Of a stretch of DNA of 15,349 nt, positions 1 to 7,557 are shown in pieces. Numbering within the stretch: position 1 is the stretch's first letter; the number at the start of each line of letters is the position of its first letter. The notes beneath the pieces are model-generated. The model did no database searches. It worked only from the letters and a program-made list of their open reading frames with translations, and was not told where the DNA came from. Source of the DNA: Synura sp. LO234KE (taxonomy: Eukaryota; Sar; Synurophyceae; Synurales; Mallomonadaceae); NCBI GenBank assembly GCA_015143735.1, contig VKHC01000214.1:1-15349 (forward strand), read 5' to 3'. A program made the position numbers and the translations under genes.

Positions 1-790
1 AGCCGTCAAAAGAATCTGATGATGTCTCAATTCTTGGCATTCCGCCAAACTGGTTCCCATGAAGAATTTTTGTCCACGTTTAATGATATGGCAACCCGGG
101 TCTTGAGTGCCTTTGAAGACCCTACAGCCCCGGGATTCATATCATTCGACGTCCTTATGCGGAGTACTTATCTGAGTTCAGTCGATCAGTCATATTTTTT
201 ACGTCACATTGATATGGCTCTTGAGGACGCAACTGGGGTGCTAGGCACCACACAAGCAGTTCAGGCCCTTTTCCAACAATATTATTTCGAGCGTGGGCCT
301 GTTACCACTACTTCTTCTTCTTCTGGCGCATTAGTGGCTTCCATCCCGAGCAAGAAGTCCTCCCCTATTGTCCCCAAGCGAGGGGCTATACCAGGTGTGT
401 GTCCGTCGACGCACTGCTCCCACTGCTGGTCGAAAGGGTATGCCAATGCGCATGATCTCGCTGTTTGTCGTTGGCGCTTGCGTGGGTCTCAAGTCCTCGT
501 TGCGGAGACTCCGGTAGCCCCGACTCCTGGCCTTGTCCACTATGAAGCCTTTATCGCCGCGTATCAGTTCTCATATGGCCGCTATGAAGCTTCGCTTGCT
601 CGCGTCGGTCGGCCCCTGCCCGGAATACTTCTTGCTCTCCCCCCTTCTGCTCCTTCCAGTTTCTGTGCCTTTGGTTACCTCAGCGATATCTCGGTCCCTT
701 TCTATTATGATAATGCTGCCTCCGTGTCGCTTGTGTCCAATCTATGCTTTTTCGCGCGTAGTTCGGTGTGTGAAGTTGCTCCATTTTTTT
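1..790 (+). pseudogene. gag: copia Gag with zinc knuckle, running into the start of protease (partial)
   Basis: Gag packages the element RNA in cytoplasmic particles. The frame is open from base 1 (frame 1), so the true start is upstream and the ATG at 19 is only the first Met. Counting from that Met, residues ~1-95 form a helical Gag-like body, followed by a Ser/Thr-rich stretch. A Cys/His knuckle follows, with C133, C136, H145 and C150 (spacing C-x2-C-x8-H-x4-C, longer than the usual C-x2-C-x4-H-x4-C). Around residue 230 the protease active-site region begins as YYDNAAS, where copia proteases have D-(S/T)-G-A. The frame ends at 819, but the homologous reading moves to frame 2 near a run of seven T at 784-790, a likely slippage or indel site. 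Confidence 0.8.
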
Positions 791-1648
791 GTGGGTGGTG
801 TTGCGGCAGGTGTCAATGACACTCACTCAGGCCGTTTACCCTGGTTACCACCCTCCGTGAACCTTGCGTACTTTGCTCCCACCCTGCCAGTGTGTCTTTT
901 CTCGTTAGGTAATCTCCAATCCCAAGGGAGAAATTATTCGACTGTCGGTGCTACTTCTGCCGGTGGTCCCTCCCGCCTTGATGTTTTTCTTCCAGATGGG
1001 TCCCTGCTAGACAAGGCTGTCGTTGGCGCTAATTGCCTGGCGGCAGTATCTCCTGCACTATATGCTGCGTCGGCTTCCGCGTTATTCTCCGAGTTCGGTC
1101 TTGGTGCGCATATTTCGTCCTGTTCTCCCACTGGTGCTAGTCACGGTCCAGCCTGGACCTCATGGGATTCTCCCTCTTACCCTGCCCCGGTATCATTGGT
1201 TCAATGCTGCAACTGTCCTCAAGTCTTCGCGGCACTGCCCCTCCATGTTAACGCAGAGCAGCGCGGTAGATGTGATCGAGCTGAGGCACTTCATCAAGGC
1301 ATTGCTGGCCATGCTAGTGATGATGTTTTTGCCGAGGCTCTTCATACCGGCCGCTTCCGTTGGGCCGACGTCACTGCTGCTGACGTTCGTCTCAATCGCC
1401 GCCTGCGTGGGTTGTGTCCTCAGTGCGCTGAGGGCAAACTTCATGCCAAAGCGATGCTTCCGTCGAGGGCGGAGCCTGCTTCAGCAGTTGGGGAGACGAT
1501 ATGTTTTGATATCCAACTTAACAAGGTCAAGAGTCCTGGCGGGAATCTTGCTCGCCAGCGTTCTGTTGATGAATTCTCCGGTGATGTTCAATCCACTCCC
1601 ATAACCTCCAAAGACGCGACATCTCTCCTTGCCGGATTACTCCGCTAA
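780..1648 (+). pseudogene. pol: copia protease C-terminal part, GAG-pre-integrase HHCC finger and first half of integrase core
   Basis: Read in frame 2. Shortly after the frame change a stretch ending in LPVCLFSLGNLQSQG matches the copia protease C-terminal pattern (…P-x-L-x-x-x-L-x-S-L-G-x-L…G). The zinc finger follows: LHQGIAGH at ~1287-1310 supplies the two His, and CPQC at 1415-1426 the two Cys, followed by the usual G-K. The integrase core begins with ICFDI near 1500, holding the first catalytic Asp, and then VDEFSG near 1570. The upstream part of this frame (533-780) is a shadow of Gag and is not counted. A TAA at 1646 ends the frame; the homologous reading resumes in frame 1 at about 1660. 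Confidence 0.85.
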
Positions 1649-1650
1649 GT

Positions 1651-1989
1651 CCACAGAGGTATAATGCGTATGGTCATCGGGTTATTCGGATGGTGGCTGA
1701 CGCTGAGCCCGCCCCTAAACCCGTCGTTGGCCTACTTGCAGCCGCTGCCGGAATTGTTCTCACTCTGGTCGATCCAGGGCAACATATTCAACGGGCGGAG
1801 CGCACTGTGCAATCAATTGTTCAGCGTAAGCGTGCTGTCTTGGCGCGCTTGCCCTATTTCCTCCCTGTAAAGTATTCGTTATATGCGGAGCGCTGGGTCT
1901 GTGATGTCATAAATGGTCTACCTAACTCTCGTAGCCGTCCTAGTACCGCGGATGTTCTAGTAACGCTCCCCACATTATGCACATCCTGA
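1651..1989 (+). pseudogene. pol: copia integrase core, second half
   Basis: Read in frame 1. It starts with YNAYGHRVIRMVADAEPA: the Asp of ADAEP is the likely second catalytic residue. PGQHIQRAERTVQ follows, and its Glu in AERT is the likely third, 34 residues downstream, close to the D-x35-E spacing of retroelement integrases. The remainder, ending LPYFLPVKYSLYAERW and then a VINGLPN motif, is the standard copia integrase stretch before the C-terminal region. The frame stops at 1987; the continuing homologous reading is in frame 2. The enzyme would insert the cDNA into the host genome; the broken frame makes that impossible here. Confidence 0.85.
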
Positions 1990-2316
1990 ACTAAGCTTTG
2001 GCGCCGTCTGCATGGTGCGGCAGTTTCACCCCAAGCGTGAGACGCTTTCTCGCATTGCTGTGGAGTCTCAACTTGTCGAAGATGTTCCGGTCGCTGAAGT
2101 TGGTGTAGTCTGGGTTATCCATTATCTGTTCCCGGTGATTTTGACTTTCTTCTTGCCAATGGAGAAATTGTCCCTCGTCGAGTGGTTCAGATTATTAATC
2201 TTTGCCCCTTTGATTGAGCGCCTCGGCGCGTTCTTCGCCGGCTGCTCCCTTTGTTGGATCCTGACCCTCCACTGGCGCCCACCCTTACCGCCCCTCAAGG
2301 CCCTGTTCAACCGGTT
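1980..2316 (+). pseudogene. pol: copia integrase C-terminal region, frame-broken
   Basis: From ~1980 frame 2 gives HPELSFGAVCMVRQFHPKR and continues to an E-x-G motif near 2100, where reading moves to frame 1: GDFDFLLANGEIVPRR from 2134, then a Pro-Phe-Asp triplet followed by TGA at 2215. In copia proteins this place reads 'fG…mv…kR…E.G..lGy…F.lanG.ivpR…PF.W', so the TGA probably replaced a Trp TGG codon. After it frame 1 stays open into the proline-rich linker. The frame-2 open stretch 2012-2329 is genuine only up to about 2100; its remainder is a shadow. Confidence 0.75.
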
Positions 2317-2475
2317 CCTGCGGCTGTAGTTTTGCCCCAGCCTGTTCCTGCTGTAGTTTTGCCGCAGCCTGTCCCTGCTGTAGTTCTCCCCCAGCCTGCT
2401 CCTGCTGTAGTTTTGCCCCAGCCTGCTCCTACTGAAGTTCTGCCCCAGCCTGCTCCTGTTGCGATACTTCCGGCC
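2317..2475 (+). repeat. 27-bp coding minisatellite in the integrase-RT linker
   Basis: Units start at 2317 (30 bp, one extra Ala codon), 2347, 2374, 2401 and 2428, with a decayed partial unit at 2455. Each 27-bp unit codes for P-A-V-V-L-P-Q-P-(V/A). The reading stays in frame 1 across all copies, so the repeat expanded while the frame was under some constraint. Such linkers between integrase and RT are commonly proline-rich and low in complexity. Confidence 0.93.
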
Positions 2476-2846
2476 ACACTCATGTCGCCGCCCGTCCCGC
2501 CTGTTCCATCGACATCCTCCGGCGTTGTAGATGCTTTACCATCGCATCCTCCGGTTCCTTCGCCTGTTTCGCCTGTTATGCCCTCCCCTTGCACACCGGT
2601 GAAATCCCTACCGCGCACCTCTTCGCGACCTTTGCGTGGTTTTCAGTTGCCTGCAGGCTTCTGGCATGGTGCTGCGTTGGCCGTTAGCCCTTCACTTGCC
2701 GTGGATGGCTGGACTACCGTCACTCGTCATCGAAACCATTCTCACGCGACGCATCAGCCTGTGCTACCAGTTACTGCAGCTGTGGTATTCGGTGATGCAC
2801 CTCTCAACTCCTTGTCTGAGATTCTTCTGGCGAACATCGCTTCGGA
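2476..2846 (+). pseudogene. pol: copia integrase-RT linker, proline/serine-rich
   Basis: Frame 1 continues from the minisatellite through a Pro/Ser/Val-rich segment (repeated P-P-V-P type tracts) to about 2846. It has no catalytic motif. It ends as NSLSEILLANIASE near 2845, where reading moves to frame 3 for the RT. The rest of the frame-1 open stretch (to 3027) overlaps the RT leader and is treated as a shadow. The linker has no known enzymatic role; in copia polyproteins it separates integrase from RT. Confidence 0.7.
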
Positions 2847-3851
2847 GTGTGCGCAGGTTTTAACACTCAGCGTGCAGACGAATATGATCTTGATTCAATT
2901 GAAGCTCTCTTCAGCACAACCTCGGTTCCCATCACCGCGTTTTCTGCCTCTGATGAATTGCGCCCCTCGCCTCCGACCATGTGCAAAGAATTTCCTCTCC
3001 GTAGTGCGCTTCGTACTCAAGCATTAGACAAGCTTATCGCCTCTACTGCGGTTGAACTCACCAAGCAGTAAACTTTGGGCTGCTTAGGCACTCAACTCTA
3101 TCATGCGGTCTCTGATCTCCCAGTGGGTGCCGGAGTAGTCGATTCTCATGTTCTGTACAACGATAAGGTGGACGGTCGCTCTACATGTCGAATCGCTGGA
3201 CGTGGTGATCGCCTCCCTCAGCTACCCGATGCGCCTACTCATGCTTCAGTGTCTAGTGATGGCGATAAGATGCTTGCCCTTGCTTTGATACAAGCGCATT
3301 GTGCTTCGCGGTCTGAAACATTGCAAATGCGTGCCTTTGATGTTGTCGGTGGTTTTTTGCACATCAAGCATACTTCTACTGTCCGGCTCTTCTTGCGTCT
3401 TCCTAGTAACTTGCCTCATCCGTTTGCAGGACAGCTTCTTGAGATATTTGGTGCGTTGTATGGTCTCCGTGAGAGCAATCGCCTCTTTAGCTTGGAAGTT
3501 GCTCGCGTGTTGAAGTCTGCTGGCTTTGTAGCCTCGTGTGTCAGCCCCATGACGTTCGTCAAGGTTTCGTCAGCCGACCCAAACTACAAATGTGTCGTCA
3601 GCACACATGTGGATGACTTTCGTACGTTGGACAATTGCACTGCCTTGACTGACAGCCTTGCCTCTGCACTTGAATCCCGCTTTGGAAAGTTAACTACTCA
3701 TTCACCTTCCACGTCTTTTGCCGGTATTGAATTTGCTCAACTCTCTAATGGAGCAGTTGTTGCCACTCAGGATAAATACATTAGTCGTGTCGCTGATATT
3801 GTTGGGGTCGCCCACCTTCCTGCGGTAGACATTGTCGCGCATCCTTATTAG
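2847..3851 (+). pseudogene. pol: copia reverse transcriptase (RVT_2 type), best-preserved domain
   Basis: Copies element RNA into cDNA. Frame 3 is open from 2847 to 3851 except for one TAA at 3069, within the short segment leading into the RT. Counting from 3075: LYNDKVDGRSTCRI (~27-40) is the usual K-x-D-G-R start. AFDVVGGFLH (~87-96) carries the first catalytic Asp (D89), and GALYGLRESNRLF (~126-138) is the copia YGL(R/K) motif. STHVDDF (~176-182) carries the catalytic Asp pair D180-D181, with His where Tyr is usual in YVDD. FAGIEF and TQDKYI near residues 215-236 are typical thumb-side motifs. After ~3832 reading moves to frame 1 for RNase H. Confidence 0.92.
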
Positions 3852-4494
3852 TGTGAATATTGCAGCCTACCAATCTCTTACTGGTCACCTGGTGCAAGCG
3901 CTAAAAACCCGCGAGGGTATTCGCCCGTACGTGTCATCCTTGTGCTCCCACAATTCTGCCCCCTGTGAAGCTGATTACTCTCGCGCTCTTCATGTTTTGC
4001 GATATCTGCATTCCACCAAGGGAATTGGGCGTGTTTTCTCCTCTACAGACACCAACATATTTGCTCATGCTGATGCATCCTTCGCCTCCAATCTCAATGG
4101 GTGCAGTACTGGCGCGTATTTCTTGTCGGTTGGTGCAGCAAATGCCCCATTCATCTCTTCCGCCAAAGCACAAGCTGATGTAGCAACTTGTCCTATGACT
4201 GCAGAGTACTACAGTGCTAGTGATTGTTGCAAGGCACTTATTCACTATCGCCAGCTGTCTACCGACTTAGGATGGAAACATTCCAAACCGACAGTACTTT
4301 TCCTTGACAATCGCACGGCAATCAGTCTTGTCCGAGCTCCAGAAGTCACCCGCAAGGCTCACCATATCGCAGTCTAGTACCATTACATTCGGCAGTTATT
4401 TTCGCGTCGTGTTATCTCGGTTGTTCACGTATCTTCCGATTCCCAACGTAAGCGTGCTGCTTTGCTAAATTCTTGCGCTTCCATGTTGCCGTGA
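3832..4494 (+). pseudogene. pol: copia RNase H (RNase_HI_RT_Ty1 type)
   Basis: Degrades the RNA strand during cDNA synthesis. Frame 1 runs to 4494 with one internal TAG at 4375. Counting from 3832: YQSLTGHLVQALKTR (~13-27) and the Y-S-R-A-L-H-V-L-R-Y-L-H run (~49-60) are the connection region. AHADASFA (~79-86) gives catalytic D81, TAEYYSAS (~123-130) gives E125, and FLDNRTA (~158-164) gives D159. After the TAG the same frame continues as YHYIRQL and VVHVSSD, the normal end of copia RNase H, and closes with TGA at 4492. The TAG is therefore a point nonsense change rather than the natural end. Confidence 0.9.
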
Positions 4495-5418
4495 CTCCGC
4501 TTCATGTGATTCCCTTGTGATTGCGCAATCGTACTTAGTAAATGTTAGCGTTATGTGTCTGCGCCCGGGTCATGAATAATTTTCGTGGGCTCCGCGCGCA
4601 TATTTTAACTGCAGAAAAATCTTTTAATCTTCTAATTGACTTATATTAATTAACGTCGCCTCGCTTCTTTGACGCGATAAAGTAGTTAAGACAAGTAAGG
4701 TTTAAGAGTTCATGATGTGCGCTCGTGTCGACGATATACTCAGACCAGGACAAAAACAGCCCTCACACAATAAGCAAAACTGAGGGCAAATATTCTCTCC
4801 AAACCGGCCAGCAATAAAAAAAGGGGAGCAGTTCATGTAGCCTTGACAGCATGAGTACTTTCGCAGTGAAAAACAAGCAGTTGGTCTTAATTAAGGTAAA
4901 AGAAGGCACATATCCCTTATACAAACCTTGGACATGTCACCATCAAGCGCCTTATGTCTCAAGTAGCAGGCAGCGCAAGAGCTACATAAAGCAGCAAACC
5001 AACACATAGGCTACTATCTAATTATTAATGCAACCACTTCGTAAGCAGTTACTACTTTTTGTATTTTACCTGGCAATGCTCACAACTACATTGTTCATCA
5101 CAGCCCATTGGAATTTGAAATTTCCTAATCCATGGGTGATATAGGAGTCAAAAAGACAGCAAGACATAATTTTGTACAAATTTTTAGAAAATTCGTGGAA
5201 AAGTGGTGGGAAGGAGCAGCTTGTGTACTTTTTGAAACCCTTACCAGAAAACTACCTCCTCACTTCTCAGCTTTGACTTGAGTTGTCGAAGCGATAATAT
5301 AAGATATTGAGAAATTGTCAATCTTAAAATACAGTGAAGACTTGACGGTTTTAGGAGGGAGCAAATCTCGTGATAATTCCTTCCTCCGGTTAAATACACA
5401 CTTCTTATTTCTGGTGTG
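4495..5418. other. AT-rich spacer without recognised feature
   Basis: Stops are frequent in all frames. I looked for a 3' LTR of the copia element, a polypurine tract and RNA genes. The only purine-rich tract is at about 4815-4830 (a run of A then GGGGAG). It lies 320 bp past the last coding base and has no clear LTR boundary after it, so I do not call it. No tRNA-like fold or coding frame stood out. Confidence 0.6.
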
Positions 5419-5727
5419 AGTTTTGTCCATATTTCGTAATGATATGCATTTTAGCTATTACATATCATTGTTTTACGCTTGAAATCGATTTGTTTATGCC
5501 AGGTAGTCGCTGAAATATTAGTGTAGACATGATATGGAGAACGTAAGTCTGTGAAATATTAGTTTTCACGCCTATATTTCACGTCTAAACATTACCTCAC
5601 TGACTTCCAGATTTCACGTCTAAGCTAATATTTCACCGATTTTCTAGGATAAACAACTTGATTTTAAACGTGAAAGAATGAAATGTAAAAATAACGACGC
5701 ATATCATTACAAAATAAGTATAAAACT
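5419..5727. mobile_element. MITE-like element: two ~120-bp imperfect inverted arms
   Basis: Left arm 5419-5537 and right arm 5607-5727 are reverse complements at roughly three quarters of positions, by eye. Landmarks: GTAATGATATGC at 5436-5447 matches the complement at ~5699-5710. TTGTTTAT near 5490 matches the complement near 5651. TGAAATATTAG at 5511-5521 matches CTAATATTTCA at 5625-5635. The 69-bp spacer holds another GTGAAATATTAG (5551-5562) and further TTTCACG copies. There is no open frame, so the element would depend on a transposase elsewhere. No clear target-site duplication was seen, so the outer ends are uncertain by several bases and the superfamily is unknown. Confidence 0.72.
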
Positions 5728-5985
5728 AACGGAAAAGGTAATGAGTCAACGTAAGAGGAGAAGCTGCTACAGGCCATGCTGGAACAGAACGAATTTCACA
5801 GTGCTAGGATCTATAAATGATTAGTGCTAGAGAACTAAGTGTGCGCAAAAAGTGCTTAACTCCAACAGAGTTGCCAATTTCTTTGGGAACAGGTTAAGAA
5901 AATGGGCCCGCGTGCCAGCTAAGTGCTGGATTCTATATTATGAACTAAGCGTGAGCCGTAGGTAAACGTTATTTTGAAACGCACG
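5728..5985. other. Non-coding spacer with a weak short direct repeat
   Basis: A short motif of the form GTGCT..GGAT/TCTATA…GAACTAAG(T/C)GTG occurs at about 5801-5849 and again, shortened, at about 5923-5955. Apart from this weak repeat nothing is recognised. Confidence 0.4.
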
Positions 5986-6300
5986 GTGGTGTTCATTTTG
6001 TCGTGAAATTGTGGTGATTATGGTTGTGACTAGTGCGGTGGTTGCAAGGTGGTGGTGATTGTGGTTTAGCCAAGCAATGATGACGATTCTGTAGCGGTAG
6101 GTGTTGGAGGTAGTTGAGTGGGGTACAAGTGGGGGAGGTTGCGCGAGGTGGTGGTGAGGGTAATTGTTGACATTGAATTTGGGCGATGGTGAGGGTGCTT
6201 GAGAGAAGTGGTGATGATGGTTGCTCAGCGTTGTGGTGATGGTGGTGGTTGAGCGTGGTAGTGGTGAAGGATGAGCCTGGCTGTAGCAGAGGTGGTGCTT
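5986..6300. repeat. GT-rich low-complexity tract (GTGGTG / GATGGT type)
   Basis: The + strand is a mosaic of GGTGGT, GGTGAT and TTGTGG words with very few C residues over about 315 bp. Its long open frame on the - strand (about 120 codons, His/Thr/Pro/Ser-rich) arises only because the complement is CCACCA-rich and avoids stops; it is not a gene. The strong G/C strand asymmetry is the notable property. Confidence 0.8.
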
Positions 6301-6689
6301 GTACAAGTTGATGACGGTAATTTAATTTTCTTTTTCTTTTTCTATTATCTTTTGCCGAAAATGAAATTAATATTAAAAATATTGGGAAATTTTTGAGACC
6401 GGAAAAGTCCCCGAAGGAGCTAGCAAAGAGCAGTCATTCCAATATACCTGCGACCGAGTAGACGAGGGTTAGTTCGAGTGAGTAAACTCAGTCTACCACA
6501 ACAGCCAGCCCACTTTCAATGATCGGCATTTACTATTAGAACTCGGGTATTTATTGGGTCGAAAACGCAGACTTTCGTCCTATAACTCCTTTCTTCTTAT
6601 ATTTATAGATTCTTAAAAGAAACCGACCTGTAAGCGCGGTTGCAAATCGAAGTATACTATTTACTTCATCAGCGAAAGTCGAGCTATTA
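6301..6689. other. Spacer with a short polypyrimidine tract
   Basis: 6319-6352 is a pyrimidine-rich run on the + strand (TTTTC repeats). The remainder is AT-rich sequence with stops in all frames. No gene or RNA is recognised; a degraded first unit of the neighbouring tandem block may begin before 6690. Confidence 0.45.
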
Positions 6690-7420
6690 ATTATATATGC
6701 ATATAAAATAGTTATTGATCTATAGCATCTTGCACTCTTCATTTCAATAGTAAAACTTACTGTATTTCTAACATGTAAATTCTATAAAAACAATAAAAAT
6801 TGAACTAATGGGTTGTCTTGTCTGTGATATTATTCTATTAAGTACGTCTGCATATAAAATAGATATTGGTAATTTGAAACTCACCTTATAAAAATATTTT
6901 ACGCTGCAATCTTCAATTCTCGTAAAACCTACTGTGTATTTTAGATAAATATTGAAAAATAGGAAAAAAAGTTGTGTGAGACTATGTGTTATCGCTGATG
7001 GAGGAGCTCTTATTAATATATGCATATAAAAGATATAATAGTCCTCATTGATTTGATTGCCTCTACCATACTATATTTATTTACGTTCCCTAGAATATAC
7101 CAGAACATCCTAGAATATCCTAGTAAAATCTACTGTATTTTACCAGCAAGACAGACAAAGCCAAGCGAAAACAAGGACAACAAGTTGTGTAGAGACTATT
7201 TATTATAACTGATAGAGGAATTCTAATAAGTAATTGCATGTTTAAGTGATCATGGTACACCATTACCGCTACCATACTGTATTTAACTACACTACCTAGA
7301 ATATACCAGTAAAACATACTGTATTTAACTAGTAACAGAAGTAAATCAACATAAAACAAGGACAACAAGTTGTGCAGAGACTGTTTGTGATCCCTGGTAG
7401 AGGAGTTCTGATCAACAACA
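6690..7420. repeat. Diverged tandem repeat, about four to five units of ~150-215 bp
   Basis: Two anchor words recur in step. TGCATATAAAA occurs at 6698, 6849 and 7021, with a decayed form at 7235. GTAAAA-(C/T)-TACTGTATTT occurs at 6750, 6922, 7123 and 7309. A third block, AACAAGGACAACAAGTTGTG, occurs at about 7170 and 7355, with a partial copy near 6965. A fourth, GGAGGAGCTCT / AGAGGAATTCT / AGAGGAGTTCT, occurs near 7000, 7214 and 7399. Spacing lies between about 150 and 215 bp, so units differ by indels. The sequence is AT-rich and carries no credible coding frame. Confidence 0.82.
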
Positions 7421-7557
7421 ATATAATAGATTTAAGCATAGTTTTTAAAACGTGTTTTGTGTTTCCGCCACAAAGCATATCTTAGTTTTATCTACTCCGG
7501 CTCTGAGTGGTTCTGCCTCAGAATTTGCTGAAAAGGTCCTAGATCACCGAAATTTAG

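Larger units (their letters stand above)
1..4494 (+). mobile_element. Decayed Ty1/copia-type LTR retrotransposon, internal region (5' end outside window)
   Basis: The domains follow the copia order: Gag with a zinc knuckle, aspartic protease, HHCC finger plus integrase core, linker, reverse transcriptase, RNase H. In this order integrase precedes RT, which separates copia from Ty3/gypsy. Reading moves through + frames 1, 2, 1, 2, 1, 3 and 1, so about six frameshifts are needed, and there are in-frame stops at 2215 (TGA), 3069 (TAA) and 4375 (TAG). Frame 1 is open to the window edge, so the 5' LTR and the Gag start lie upstream. No convincing 3' LTR or polypurine tract was found after 4494. 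The element is a non-functional relic; integrase, RT and RNase H catalytic residues are mostly still readable. Confidence 0.93.

Noticed and set aside
2307-2618. Gly/Thr-rich - strand open frame of 103 codons
   Set aside because: Antisense shadow of the Pro/Val-coding minisatellite of the copia linker.
4812-4835. Purine-rich run as a polypurine tract with a 3' LTR after it
   Set aside because: Too far from the end of RNase H, no matching LTR pair or TG…CA boundary visible in the window.
5938-6306. 122-codon - strand open frame, His/Thr/Pro-rich
   Set aside because: It is the complement of the GT-rich low-complexity tract; the amino acids simply mirror CCACCA repeats.
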